From: Chelonoidis abingdonii
Taxonomy: Eukaryota; Chordata; Testudines; Testudinidae
Assembly (NCBI RefSeq): GCF_003597395.2
Contig: NC_133771.1
Coordinates: forward strand, 45,937,663-46,001,662
DNA length: 64,000 bases
Direction: 5' to 3'
Shown here: positions 42,891 to 55,659 of the stretch, in pieces
How the letters are laid out: every line of letters begins with the position of its first letter
Numbering within the stretch: position 1 is the stretch's first letter
The notes under the pieces: model-generated
Told to the model about the DNA's origin: nothing
The model's database searches: none
The model's input: the letters and a program-made list of their open reading frames with translations, nothing else
Program-made: the position numbers and the translations under genes

Positions 42891-44015
42891 AGTGTCCCCT
42901 GTTTCTTTGCAAACAACTCTCACTTCAGACCTGACAAATTCACTATAGCAAATACATGTCTTACAGGTTATTTATCCATAAAGAGTAACATGTAAGGTAT
43001 CTACAGAGAGCTCATAACTTACTGATACTCATAATCATTGTGATATGCATGTATGGGTAATATTTAAGGAATAATATAATTATATTGAAAATGTGCTTAG
43101 GAACTTGGAGTAACAGTTAGTCACCAGGGTATTATATACCCATTCAATCAGAAGAGAGTTGTCACCCCACCTTGTTCAGCCACAAATGTAATGGAAGGCT
43201 CAGCAGTTTAGGCTTGCTCCATCCCAAGACATTCAATGCAAAACCATCAGAGGCAACTGCAGTCAAAACCATTTGGAGGCAAAAAAGGAACATTACAACA
43301 AGACTGGGTTTCAGCCTGTCTATGAATAGAGACAAATGACTAGTTCAGTGTAAAACAGAGTGGAGAAAGATACTCTGCATCCTTTCATTGAGGAGACATC
43401 TTAGGTAGCAGGGATGTCCTGAAAAATTGGATTCTGGGTCCTGTGAAACCAGCGAGCTCTGCAACAGACTGATTTTTCAGGGGGAATCTACATTATTAGA
43501 TAGGAAAGGTAGTTATTAATAACTGCAGACCCAGGTTTGGATTTTATAATTTTGATTTGTATTGTAAACATTTGTTTCCACCGCTCTCTGGTTTCTAGTT
43601 AAATGTCCACCGTCTCTTAAGTAAACCTACTTTTGTTTTATTATAAGTGCTCACAAGTGCTGTGTGATTTTACAGAAGTGGTGATTTAAAGCCTAACTAG
43701 TCAACTGGGGTACACTGCTCCTTTGGGGCAGCATTTCTGGGATACTGTGAGTAGCCAGTGTCAGGGGCTGGATATCATGGGGGGATGAGGGGAACAATTC
43801 AAAGGGACTCAGGGACTGGGGTGCACCTATCGTTAACCGTCAAGGTGAAGATATTGCTGGCATAGCCCAGAGGGGGGTGCTTGAGTGGCTGAAAGCATGG
43901 GGGTGTCAGGAAACTGACACCTAGCCACCACAGACAAGGCTCCCTCTTGCAGACGCCTAAGGTAACAAGGTGACTGACAGTTCTGGGTACACCAAGTACC
44001 ATCACACTGTCTTAC
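42891..44015. mobile_element. LTR-like insertion splitting the CR1
   Basis: About 1.1 kb separates two adjacent parts of the same CR1 reading frame. The inserted sequence is non-coding, with AGTAAACCTACTTTTGTTTT and GTGCTGTGTGATTTTACAGA near 43,620-43,670 and a G-rich tail, a layout like an ERV LTR. Its termini and target duplication are not clear, and the family is not identified. Confidence 0.4.
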
Positions 44016-44345
44016 CTGGCAGTAACTGTATTCCCATCATTTAATTCTTTACTGATTGAATCCTGTATCTCCTTTTTCATTATTTTGTCCAGGACTGATG
44101 TCAGGTTCATTGATCTATAAATTATCTAGGTCATTCCATTTGCTCTTTTTGAATATTGGCACAACTCCAATACTCTTCCAGTGTTCTGGAGTTTACCTGG
44201 TATTCCAATACATAACAATGACGATGATTGTATTTATATCAGTATCTGAGATGCTATTAATTGCAATTAGAACTCATTACCCAACCCCTTCCTAACAACT
44301 TCTGCCAATGCTCCATATTCTTGCTATCCTTTTATGATGAACAAA
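44016..44345 (-). mobile_element. CR1 RT fragment, continuation
   Basis: Minus-strand pieces include LTSVLDKIMKKEIQDSI, the 'LTSxxGKxxE' block of a LINE RT, and upstream VPIFKK-like remnants (near 44,140-44,160). It continues the element at 42,120-42,890. Confidence 0.65.
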
Positions 44346-44566
44346 AGTAAAGGGTGTATTCCATTCATAAAGATACCTAGACTCCCTAAATCCTTGCTTC
44401 TGGGAAAGGTATCACCATGATGACATCGGAGAGGCAACTACTGAATGTTTTTTATTCTCATTTTGCTCACTCACTGAAAATTTACAGAACTCATACTCAG
44501 GTCCAGCTAACTCAAAAGCTGCCACTTTAGCACATAAAAGCAGTTGAAATTCCAGCTACATTATTA
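44346..44566. other. Unassigned stretch
   Basis: No feature recognised. Confidence 0.3.
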
Positions 44567-44720
44567 CATTTTATTATTATTATTTATTTTTATTCTTGTA
44601 GTACCTAGGAACCCATCACAAACCAGGTCTCTGTGTTAAGCATTGTACAAACACAGAACAAAAAGATAAGTTGAAAGCTCTTTGGTGCAGAGACTAACTA
44701 TAAGACAAGAGACAACAGAT
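44567..44720 (-). repeat. Ancient CR1/L3-like 3' end
   Basis: ATTATTATTATTTATTTTTA followed by GTAGTACCTAGGAACCC and AGCATTGTACAAACACAGAA is a widely dispersed amniote LINE tail. The same family appears in the opposite orientation at 59,630-59,730. Confidence 0.55.
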
Positions 44721-45244
44721 GGAAACAAATCAACAGGAGAGTACAAGGAAATAATGAAACTGTATTGGACAGCATGATAGCCTGCGTTATCAGCACATGA
44801 GCAGTCTACCCATTGGATCATATGACTAGCTATTTTCCAAATGGACATTCATTTCTCAGTGTGATAAGGCAAATGTAATATATCAGAATGCAAGTTCATT
44901 ATTTATACTCACTATCTTATTTCTTTATCTTCCATCTTTGATTGTATAATTATATCTCTGTAACCCTCATCCTCCCATACTCTTCCATTCTCCTTTCCCC
45001 TCCTCTCCTTCATTATGCTGGCAAAACCCCGTTGTAGACAGAACTACAGTATGCTGAAAGAAGCTGGCTTAGCTAATGTCTTTTGAGAAGGTGATTTAGC
45101 TCTATTGGCTGAAGAACTCCTGTCAGCTTATGCAGTATCTCCATTAGCTGAAACAGCCATATCAGTTCAGCTATGCCAGCAAAGCATTTGTAATGTAGAT
45201 AAGCACTATGTCTTTAAATATAGAGTGTACATCCTTTGGGAAGG
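44721..45244. other. Unassigned stretch
   Basis: No feature recognised. Confidence 0.3.
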
Positions 45245-45330
45245 GACGGTGAGTGCAATTTTCCAAAGTGCCGAAGTGATTTAGGAGCACAAGTCCTACT
45301 GAAAGTCAATGCTCCTAAGTCACTCATTAC
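45245..45330. repeat. Palindromic MITE-like repeat
   Basis: AGTGATTTAGGAGCACAAGT and TGCTCCTAAGTCACT are inverted arms around a CTACTGAAAGTCAATG centre. This is a common fold-back type. Confidence 0.55.
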
Positions 45331-46640
45331 TTTAGAATTTCCCCTCTCCATGTCCTTCTTTTTCTGCTATGAAGAGCCTGGTGTCATGGAACAATGGCAA
45401 GAATCCTTGAATCAGATACTTTATTCCAAAACTGAATAAGGGACTTAACCGGAATAAGGAAAAGTGGCAGAAGTGGAAATGGAACAATAGAACACTGAGA
45501 GAGAACAGAGAGAGGTGTTTTTGTTTTGTTTGCTTATAAAGACTTTGACAGCTAGTTGGATTTTTGCAAATGATAGTAAAAATGCAATCCTTTACCAAGC
45601 AAAATTGGAAAGTTGACCAGTTTTCAACCAAACTTTTGCTGAAATATAAGGATCTTTAGCTTCTCAATGTACCTGTTAATTAGAATGGCAGCATTTGCAT
45701 ATCCATCCCAATTATTTCCTGGAACTTTTTTCCTGTGACTACTGGCAGTAATATGCTATTGTTCGTAGGTGCTGACTCAGTACCCACCAGCCACAGTGGT
45801 TCTGCAGCCTTGGACATGGATCAGCTGTTCTGAGGTGGCCCCACCCAGCTGTTTAGCAGCCTGCCCTGGCCAACAGCTATTTTGCAGCTTCTGGGCTAGC
45901 AGCAGCTGCTTTGGCAGGGGCTGACCCAACCCTGCTTCAGACCTCAATGGGGGTGGGACCGAGACCGCTCATCTAGCAGCCTCATGGCACTGCTCCAGCC
46001 AGGGTTACGGATGAGTGGGGACTGCAGGGATCACTCTGCTCTGCAGAAGCCCTGCCTGATCAGCAGTGCAAGACCCTGCTCACTGGGCCGCCTGCCTCCT
46101 ACCTGCATCTCCTGGGCAAGTATCCTGTGTGGCTACAGCTCCCAGCCTGGCTCCAATCACAGGAAGCAGGTGAGTCCTGGTCCAGGCAAAAGGAGCTGGG
46201 CTGGGTAGGGCCTGCTGTAGTGTCAGGGGAGGGGAGGCCCCCCCAAACAAAGGCAAAGTGTGATGGGGGGTGCACATTAAGTCACTGTCACTGCCCTTCC
46301 ATTTCTGAAAGTGCAGAGCTGCTCTGCTTTGCCTGGGTGGGTGTGGGGGGTATCTGTCCTCAAGTGTGCCATTTAGGAGGGAAGGAGGGAGTGTTCTGGC
46401 CCTCCAGGAAAGTAAAAATCTGGGGGAAATTTCTCTCTCTCATCTCTCCCTTGAACCCATGTATCCTTTACCCAAAATATTCACTTGGCACTGAAATTAA
46501 ATAGATGTTAACAAAATCAAACAAAAGTGTTGATTTAAAATCCTTCCCCTGTCCATTGCTTAATTTTCTCTCTCTTGACTCTTATCATGTCATGATTTCA
46601 CTAGTTCTCCTATTATCATAGGCTTGGTCTAGATTGGGTT
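45331..46640. other. Unassigned, partly GC-rich stretch
   Basis: The portion 45,770-46,330 is GC-rich and opens a 125-codon frame (46,127-46,504) with no domain or homology I can recognise. I do not call a gene. Confidence 0.35.
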
Positions 46641-46689
46641 TTTATCTGGTAGTGAACCACAGTGCCACTCATTAGACTGCTTCCCATGC

Positions 46690-46800
46690 TGGTAAACCAC
46701 TTGTGGTTCATTAATTTTATACCAGTGCAACTCCACTGATTTCATTGCGGTCCCTCCTGATTTACACTGCTACAAGTGAGGAGAGAATCAGGCATAGGCT
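46690..46800. repeat. Decayed fold-back repeat arm
   Basis: ACCAGTGCAACTCCACTGAT followed by TCCTGATTTACACTGCT and AGAATCAGGC resembles the 'CAGATCCTGATTTACAC' palindromic family. The copy is decayed. Confidence 0.35.
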
Positions 46801-47680
46801 CTGACTCCATGGCTTCCCTGGGGCTCAAGCAGCCAAGGGGAAAAAAAATTATGGGTAGTCAGCTTCCACCAGCCAAAGCTGTTTGGCTGGGCTGCCCTTC
46901 AACTCTCTGGCAGCTGGCAGGAGAGGCTCGGTAAGAGGCCGGAGATTAGCAAGCAGCAGCCATGAGGCCTGAGAGGGGAGTGGGGACCGGAGATGGGTAG
47001 AGGCAGAGTGGAGGCAGGGCTTTGGGGCAGAGTGGGGATGGAGCAGCCACTAGGAAAAATAAAATTTGGTGCTGATACTATTATTGTTTCATCATGCAAC
47101 TTGCTGCATGGCTCTCTTATGCTGCTGTTGCTTGCTTAATTGGGGCCGGGCAGAAAAACAAACTCAAAGGAATTACAGTTGAAAAAGAACTATTAGGTCA
47201 TCTAGGTTGTCTTTTGTTGAGGTAAGATAGTGGACTGCTATACATTCACTAAGGCCAGAAGGGGAGATTTGTAATAGTGTATTGTATTGAAGGCTGAGAA
47301 GGTAAGAGGATATCCTGGCAAATGGAAACCTTCATGGTTTGCTTTCTGACAAAAAATGCAGATGAGGATTTTGGAAGAAGAGCAGAGTGTGGACTGTGAT
47401 GTTGCACCCCATAAGGCTTTATGGAAATAATCTTATGAATGTATATATGACACAACTGGAATATGTTTTAAGCTACATATGCCATATAACATTTCTCTGT
47501 AAAGGTTATGATCTACTGAACCTATTCATCTTATTTGTATGCATGTGTCATTTTTATATTCAAAGTTATGAATATTGGCTATGTACTTGTTTAATTTTAA
47601 ATAGCCTCAGTGAAGCAGTTGGTCAGCTTCCTAAGGAAAGACTATTCTCAGTAAGTGCCCAATCAAGAAACCCTTAAGCT
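46801..47680. other. Unassigned stretch
   Basis: No feature recognised. Confidence 0.3.
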
Positions 47681-47689
47681 AACAATGAA

Positions 47690-48570
47690 CTTGGAGATGC
47701 CAATCCACATCTGAGCTTTCCCAGGAACATGGTTTGGCTGGTAAGGAACTCAGTCATGCATAGACATGTGACTTTCCCATGTGACCTTAGAACTCCATTT
47801 TGTAGCTGAATTCTATGCAGGGGGAGGTAGAGGTGTCTCTTAAATAGAGAGAGTCTATTTAAGCCCCTGAGACACCCTTCCATTTTGTCTTCAGCTGGCT
47901 CAAGAGATAGCCTCTCCACCCCAAAGGAAACCTGAAAGAAACTGGAACAAAGGACAGTAACTACAGGGGGTGTGAGTGATTGCTGGACCCAGACTAGAAG
48001 GAAGCTAGTCTGTAAAAGGAAGCTTACTGGAACACCTCTGAGGGTGAAGTTTTGTCTATATTCAGTTTTCTTACTGTATTAAGCATAGACGTGCATGTTT
48101 TATTTTATTTTGCTTGGTAATTCACTTTGTTCTATCTGTTACTACTTGGAACCACTAAATTCTTTTTTTTGTATTTAATAAAATCACTTTTTACTTTATT
48201 AATTAACCCAGAATATGTATTAATACCTGGGGGGGGAGCAAACAGCTGTGCATATCTCTTTATCAGAGTTACAGAGGGTGAACAATTTATGACTTTACCC
48301 CGTATAAACTTTATACAGGGTAAAACAGATTTATTTGGGATTTGGGCCCCATTGGGAGTTAGACTACTAAGTGTTAGAGACAAGAACACTTCTTAAGCTG
48401 CTTTCAGTTAAGCCTGCAGTTTGTGGGACGTGATTCAGACCTGGGTCTGTGTTTGTGGCCGGCAAGCTGTCTGGCACAACCAGACAAGGCTCTGAAGTCC
48501 CAAGCTAGCAGGGAAAGCAGGGACGGAAGTAGTCTTGTCACATCAGTTGGCAGCCCCAAGGGGTTTGCTG
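47690..48570 (+). mobile_element. LTR-like dispersed repeat
   Basis: The segment contains CTCTATTTAAGCCCCTGAGA-like promoter text (near 47,850-47,870), AATAAAATCACTTTTTACTT (about 48,178) as a poly(A) signal and CTTTATCAGAGTTACAGAGG downstream, ending TGTCACATCAGTTGGCAGCC near 48,535-48,556. I recognise the layout as a turtle retroviral-type LTR with leader. Bounds are approximate; no coding part remains. Confidence 0.5.
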
Positions 48571-50369
48571 TGTTCTAAGCCATCACATGGACAATAGATA
48601 AAATTCCTGGAACAGCAAAATTACTACGTGCCATTTTACTTCAAACTTTGAGCCTACTCAGAAATGACAAGTAACATTCATCATAGATGCACACGCTAAG
48701 AAAGTCAATTTCCTTATTTTTAAAGGGTTCAGTCTATAAAAATACAGATTCCCATTATGATTAAAATGCATTTCATCTCAGGAATATTCAGAAAAATATT
48801 ATTGAACAAACTTCTAATAAATTCCAATTCTGATTTCTATACACACTGTAAACAAAATAAAACAACAGAAACAAACCAAAATCCCCCACTTTTTCAAGAA
48901 CCACAAAGTCTAAAGAAATAAAGTCCTTTCCTGTGAAAGTACTTGTTATTGCCAGAACTGTGGCACATAGTGAATCTGGAAACTAGTTCCCAAGAATATT
49001 GGAAGTGAACTGTTTAATTAATCAACCTTTAATTGCCAAATGTATCATTAACATAAATTCATTATCAGAGTTAGATCCTCGATATTGGTTGGTGCTGTCA
49101 TTAATTTAGGAAGAAAGCTTTGCCTTTCATTCCAAGGTATTCAGAAAGCGGTAAGTGATTTACAATTAAAATACATATTGTGGCAGGCAGCAGGATGTTT
49201 CAACATGCATTAGTAAATATACTTTATTTAACAAAACATTTTCATGAGCAGATTATGTACAATAGGGAATGTAATATGAATAAGTACACTTCTAGTTTAA
49301 CTGAAAGCAGATCTTGGTACTGGAATACTAGCTATAATCAAAATGTTTATATCAGAGCAACACCTGCATTTTGATGTTGATGTATGGATACTCATGGCTT
49401 TACATATTCAGTAAAAGCCATCAGGACATGATGCTGCATTAGAATGTTGAAGAAAATCAGCATTCAGTTAACCAATAATGAGGGGATATTGCCAGATGGA
49501 TCTTGCCAGGTGTTAGCAATTAATTATTGATATACCTTGGGAACATGTAAAGGATATTCAAAATTAAAGAGAGCATTCTTCTTCCTGCATAGTATTATTG
49601 CATTACATTGGTGGCTGCTGATTGTCTGAGTTCTCTTTTTTTTTTACCTTACATGAACTGTTCAAAACAGATCCTTCTGAAGAAATCAAAGACATCCCCT
49701 CTGGCAAGCTATTATGTGGCCTGTTGAAATCAGGGTTTGGAAGAGATAGTTTTAGAATGTGTTTTGGAAAGGAATAATGATTGCACTGAAATGCATTTTC
49801 CATTTTTCCAAGCTTGTCTGCAAGTTTTTCCTTCGCTCTTTTGTTTAAATGGGTATCACACTGCCAGATGTGCACTATAAAAGCCTTTGTTAATGGGGTG
49901 ATTATGTTTCTTTAAGTGCTGAATGACAAGAGAAGTGCAGTTTAGTACATTTATCATTTACACTTACAAAACAGTTCACTTGACAGCACTAAACTTGACA
50001 GACTCTATTTGCAGGATAGCTGCAGCAGTAGGCAAGCTGCCATAAACACTGGATTATTGGTAGTGTATCAACACCATTCTCCTTACTGTAATTCATTCCT
50101 TGCCCATTCAATTATCAATGCTTCTGATTGGCTTGCAAACAAGGGTAACAGGTTTTTTGTGAATATTTATCGATTATGCCTATCCATTAGGAGCTGGACA
50201 GAGACTGCCCAATAGGCCACCTACCAGGTTTAAAATTGATATGATACAGATGAAAAACAGTATCTGATCAGGCCTAAAGAAAGCTACTGTTTTGTATATT
50301 CCTATCACTTGAAATCAGTGTGGTTGATGTACAAACAAGAGAATCACAGAATACTATTATGTGTAGGAA
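48571..50369. other. Unassigned AT-rich stretch
   Basis: No gene or repeat recognised. Confidence 0.35.
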
Positions 50370-50825
50370 TTTTTTATTACCTAGGAATATGATGGCTTTT
50401 CCACCACTTGAAGACTTTAAATCAAGATTGAATGTCTTTCTAAAAGATATGCTACAGCTCAGACAGAAGTTATGAGTCTGATGCAGAAGTTACTGGGTGA
50501 GGTTTCATGGCAGGCTGTGTTATGAAGGAGGTCAGACTAGATCAGTGGTGGGCAACCTGTGGCCTCGGGCCACATGCAGCCCATTAGGGTAAGCTGATTG
50601 TAGGCACAGCCCGCAGTGGGAGCTGCGGGAAGTGGCAGGCTGTGGAACCGTGGCCACTAGGAGCTATGGGGGGCCATGCTTGCGTATGGTCAACATCAGC
50701 AAAATGTCTTGCAGCCCTCAATCAACATAGCCTGATGGGCCGCATGCGACCTGCAGGCCGCAGGTTGCCCATCACTGGACTAGATGGTCATAATGCTCCC
50801 TTATGACATTGATCTATGACTATGT
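50370..50825 (+). mobile_element. CR1 3' end, split by a MITE
   Basis: AAGACTTTAAATCAAGATTG, TGCTACAGCTCAGACAGAAG and GAAGGAGGTCAGACTAGAT lead to the insertion point, and GGTCATAATGCTCCCTTATG with ATTGATCTATGA follows it. Together these are a CR1 tail. The interruption matches the TSD of the MITE. Confidence 0.75.
50543..50777. mobile_element. 235-bp hAT MITE with perfect 8-bp TSD
   Basis: Termini CAGTGGTGGGCAACCTG and CAGGTTGCCCATCACTG are inverted complements with one mismatch. GACTAGAT flanks both sides (50,535-50,542 and 50,778-50,785). The head CAGTGGTGGGCAACC is typical of a hAT MITE family common in amniotes. Confidence 0.9.
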
Positions 50826-51789
50826 CCCACACATCAGAAAGCACATTCTAATTACACAGGAGAAAGAGAATGTACTGGACAAGAGGTTTTATTGGTTGCT
50901 ATTGAATTGCTACAGCTGGGAAAAGACCATGGGGTTAGATTCTCTCATATGTGATGGCCTCATTGTATTGGTCTATCTGTACAAAGGGTCCATTAACCAT
51001 CAAGCATCTGACAATTCTTCTGGCATAGGGAATGAGGTATAGGGCCAGCCTTCCTGGATGCTGTCATCACCCTCCCTCAGCTTTGGAGTAGGAGGCTTTC
51101 CTGGGATAAATACAGCACGACGCTGTTCCAGCAATTTCCTGGCTAGTATACTAGCCCTTTGGGGCCATAGCTAGCCGAAGCAGTTTTGACCAATCCTGAA
51201 GCTCTATTTTGTATTTCTATTTTTTAAAGATTAATTATAAGTGGAGTGCATTGTGATGTCTCTATTTAAAGTTGCATATGTGTTTCCATTCCAAAGGTCC
51301 TTTTTCAATTGCTTGTGACTATGAAGAGTGAGCAAAGATTGCTTAGAAAGGAAAAATAAGTACTCATTTGCTGTTATAAAAACAAAATATTCTGACCCTT
51401 TTTTTTAAGAACCATAGGGCCTCGGCAGTCTGAGGGATCAACTTGAAATTTGTCAGAGACCTAGACTGTAGATTACAGATATGCAGTTCAGTTGTCCACT
51501 GAAAATGTGTTTACATTTGGCAGGCTGATAATGGTATAAAATATGTACTTATGTATCCGCGCTGACTTTTATCATTAAATGACAGGTTTCTTACTAATGT
51601 TCTATTGGTGCAGCACTTTGGTATATATGTGTGGAATTTCTATTTTAGTGTATGAACTCCCAAGATTCCATTGTCTTTGTGCATGCATTTCAGGGGGATT
51701 ATCAGTCTCTGCAGGAATTTCTGGAATAAGAAGGCTCACTCTGTACCATTGTGAAGGTGCATATGGAATAGGCAACAGGTCCTAAGAAC
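50826..51789. other. Unassigned stretch
   Basis: No feature recognised. Confidence 0.3.
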
Positions 51790-52019
51790 CCTTGCCTAAG
51801 GGCTAGCTATACCTCTCTCCTCTTTCTGGTATCTCTAATTGCACCCTCTGAGGTGTCAGGCTTCAAGCGCTCACCTGTGTAAGGGTAAACTCTTGCAATT
51901 TTCCCATTCTTAGACTAGGCTCTGGCTACAACAGCCCATTTATGCCAACTGCTCATTATCCTGTAGGCCTTACTGGGTTCAGGCACCTGCTTTATCCTCT
52001 CTGTGTGTGCCTGTGACCA
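51790..52019. repeat. Possible LTR-like piece
   Basis: Text such as CACCCTCTGAGGTGTCAGGC and GTGTAAGGGTAAACTCTTGC has the look of a dispersed LTR. Ends are not defined. Confidence 0.2.
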
Positions 52020-52590
52020 TAGATACAATGATAATATGATAGAGGTCTATAAAATCATGACTGGTGTGGAGAAACTAAATAAGAAAGTGTTATTTACTCC
52101 TCATAATACAAGAACTAGCAGTCACCAAATGAAACTAATTGGGAGCAGGTTTTAAACAAACAAAAGGAAGTATTTCTTCACACAATGCAGTCAACCTGTG
52201 AAACTCTTTCCCAGAGAATGTTGTGAAGGCCAAGACTATTACAGGGTTCAAAAAGGAACTAGATAAGTTCTTGGAGGGTGGGTCCATCAGTGACTATTAG
52301 ACAGGATGGACAGGGATGCAAAACCATGCTCTGAAGTGTCCCTTGCCTCGCCTCTGTTTTCCAGAAGCTGGGAATGGGTGAGAGCAGATGGATTACTTGA
52401 TGATTCCTCTCTGTTTAATGGCTTGCAATCTTTGATCTTGTGGCTGTGGAGGAATGTGCTGAGACTGTCTGACATTCCAACGTATCACCTCTGTTCATTC
52501 CCTCTGAAGCACCTGGCATTGGCCTCTGACAGAAGACAGGATAGTGGGCTAGATGCGTAATCTGATCCAGTATTGCCTTTCTTATGACCA
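52020..52590 (+). mobile_element. CR1 3' end with an 80-bp insert
   Basis: The sequence TAGAGGTCTATAAAATCATG, CAGAGAATGTTGTGAAGGCC and CATGCTCTGAAGTGTCCC leads into CTGTTCATTCCCTCTGAAGC and AGACAGGATAGTGGGCTAGA, the end of a CR1. Between them, at about 52,409-52,490, sits an extra segment (GTTTAATGGCTTGCAATCTT and following) that has a relative at 53,073-53,135. Confidence 0.8.
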
Positions 52591-53585
52591 CCTGCCTTTT
52601 TAAAATGCATATGTCTGTTAGCAAATGGAACAAAGCCTCTTGAGAAAATTATTTCAAAACAACAAACACCCTTTTCAAAACAACAAACAACAAAATTAGT
52701 CTCTCATGATCTTATGGTTCACTACAGGCTAAATTAAATGGGCTTTCCCCTTGAGTTACAGAAAAAGAACCAGCTCACATCCTATTTGGAAGCCAAGGAG
52801 CTTCTGAGACCCAGCCTGCTCCCAGTTGTTCTCTCTGTTTTTCCTCTTCAGGAAAGCTAGATTTTTCACAAACAAACAAACCACAACATTTGCCCTGTGT
52901 GTCTGTGTTCCCAAATTAACATATTGCTCACTCATTTTTGTTACAGAGCTCATGTATGATGAGTTCTTTGGCTCAGACTCTTTTTTTTTTTTTTTTTTTC
53001 CCCCAGTAGGTCAGCCAGGCTGTCTAAGAACATGCCCCTGTGGTAGTTGCTCCATTGTTGGCAGTTAGACCCATTCAGCTTTAATAGTTTGCAATCTTTG
53101 GTGTTGTATGCTGAGACTGTCTGGCCTTCCAACACACCACTTCAGAAGTCCTACCATAAACCACATTTTGAGGTACAAATCAGCATTCATCAATGAATGA
53201 ACCCTCATTCATTATACTGAGTGTGCATCTTTTACAGGCAATCAAGTTCTACTAGACAGAAATGGAACTTAATTTCTTGATCTCATGTGGGTTTTTTTGG
53301 TTTGTTTTTTGGGTTTTTTGTAAATCCTAGTAAATTCCATACAAAACCTATATTAAAAGAACAAGTTTGCAAAGTGAAACATTCAACAGGCAGCAAATTT
53401 CAAATGTGCGTTTGCTCTTACAAACAACTCTTCCTCCTTGATCATATATATTACAAAACACTCTTTAATTACATGATCACATTCATTTTTTTCCACACTG
53501 CTCCCATGCATAGATTAGACATTGTATTAGTAGTGAAATTGGGTGCAGGAAATCCAAACTGCATTTGTAATTTCTACAATGTCTA
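52591..53585. other. Unassigned stretch with a poly-T tract
   Basis: A T20 tract lies at 52,981-53,000, followed by a C-run. The segment 53,073-53,135 is related to the insert in the CR1 at 52,409-52,490. Confidence 0.4.
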
Positions 53586-53602
53586 CATAGAGGATAATGT
53601 AA

Positions 53603-53695
53603 AAGCCGCAAAGAGTCCTGTGGCACCTTATAGACTAACAGACGTTTTGGAGCATGAGCTTTTGTGGGTGAATACCCACTTCGTCAGATGCATGT
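53603..53695 (-). mobile_element. 93-bp Penelope-like insertion, perfect 17-bp TSD
   Basis: The plus strand runs from AAGCCGCAAAGAGTCCTGTG to CTTCGTCAGATGCATGT. CATAGAGGATAATGTAA is repeated perfectly on both sides (53,586-53,602 and 53,696-53,712). Element sense is minus. It consists of little more than the ribozyme-bearing terminal unit. Confidence 0.9.
53650..53690 (-). ncRNA. Hammerhead-ribozyme-like core
   Basis: On the minus strand CTGACGA (53,681-53,687) precedes the perfect GTGGGT/ACCCAC hairpin (53,664-53,679), then AAAAGCTCATGC. The layout is identical to the core at 38,472-38,512. Confidence 0.5.
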
Positions 53696-53712
53696 CATAG
53701 AGGATAATGTAA

Positions 53713-55659
53713 GAGAATTACAATAATATGTAGTTGTGACACATGGCCAGCAAGAGTTAAGCATCCTTCAGGATAAATGACCAGAATTCAACCTTTAGGA
53801 ACACATTGGTAGATAATATTTCTGTTTTTGTGTGTTTACATATATATATTGTTAGAGGTTAGCAATGTAACCAAACAGTTCCTGTCTATGCTGTATTCTG
53901 TTAATTCAGAGATCAAAAGGAGATCTTAACATTTAAATGAACTGTAAATATAATGATATCACTGTATTGATTTCTCTTTGACGTTTATAGCAAATCACCT
54001 GCGAATGGTGGAAAACAGGCAATTGCCTTATGTTAAACTGTGTACTAATTACCAGTGATGCTTAGGAAATAGGTCTTCTTCAAAGTCTCTATGATTGCTT
54101 TTGTTTGCATAGCTATCAAAAGGAGGTCTGGAACTGAATAAAAAACCCTTGGATCCTGATCCTTTCTATCTCAGATCTGCTAGATGCTTTATGCAGGAGA
54201 AGCTTAAGTCTTAAGACCGAGAACTCCAGTCCCACCTGTATCACCCTGATATGAACATTGGACTGAATCTGTGGACTAATTCTAAGAACACTTTGTAACT
54301 CCAAAGTTCACCATCTCTACTATGAAACTGATCTCAGATCTACACTCGTGTCTGTATGTATACAATCTTTTAACCAATACTCTCTCTTTTTTAATACATT
54401 TTAGTTTAGTTAATAAGAATTGTCTGTAAGCATGTATTTGGGTAAGATCTGAAATATTAATTAGCTTGGGAGGTGATGTGCCCAATCCTTTGGGATTGAT
54501 AGAACTTTCATATTTGACTTGAGTGTCTGGGCGGAAGCCCAAGGCTGAGTTGCTATAAAGGAACCGTGTATTGGCTTCTGTGCCATCAGTAAGGTATTGT
54601 AGAAGTTGATTTGCGCTGGCTTGGTAAATCTAAGTATTGGACTATCCACCAGCTTTGGGGATTGTCTACCCCATTCTTTGCCGTTTGTCCTGATTGAGTA
54701 ACCTCAATACGGCTCCCCTGGGACGCCAATCACATTAGTAAATGCAGCAGGAGCCTACTCAGTGAATGGTGAAGAGAAAAATGCATATTTTACAGCTGCC
54801 TCATTCATTACTCACTATCCAACCTGAACAGAGATCCAGTGAAAAAAACACCATCAAATGGAATTGAATGAGGTAGAGGGTCAGGAAAAATATACTGCTA
54901 TACATATGCACAAAGCAGCAAAGTTAAGATTGAAAGGGAAACCTTAACATTGGCATTTATTTACTTTTGAGTGCTTACTTTGCAAGCAAGTAGTTTTTGT
55001 ATGGAATGTATAATATAAGTTTTCATACATCCCACACAATTCACTCATATGTATTTAATTAAATGATTTACATAGTTTATTAAGGAATTAAAAGACATTT
55101 TAAAATTTAGGATCAATTTCAATGATTCTGTTATGGAAAAAAGAACCCATTTGGAAAGTTATGTTTTAAATATACTTAATGTCAGATAATTAATAGTTGC
55201 ATTATTTTCAGCTAAAACATCTGTAACTTATAAGATTCATAAACTTTTCAGTTTTAAAAACCCAAGGACAAACAAATGTTTTAAACATGGCAGACACTTT
55301 AATAGAGGAAGAAGAGAGCATTTTCTCCTACACTTTTCTTCATATTTTAAACAGAGAGGTGCAAATAGTGCCTACATCCTCATTACTGTAGCTTTATTGA
55401 GGTCAATGGAGCAACACCAAGTGACACCTGCTGAGGAGTTGGCCCATTGCATTTAGTTGTTTTGAAACAGCATTTTTTAAGGATTTTAAAAGTGCTGTAC
55501 TAAATCAGGGCTTTAACACACATTAGTGTTCAAAAGAAATTGGAGTTTTGTTTTATATTTTGGGACAAATAGTTATATTTCTATAAAATACCACTAATAA
55601 AATGATTGTTTATCAATAGAATTGGCATTAGAATTTCAGATATTATGATAATTAATAAA
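53713..55659. other. Unassigned AT-rich stretch
   Basis: No gene or repeat recognised. Confidence 0.35.

Noticed and set aside
46127..46504. 125-codon open frame
   Set aside because: GC-rich sequence with no recognisable domain, no splice context and no repeat family.
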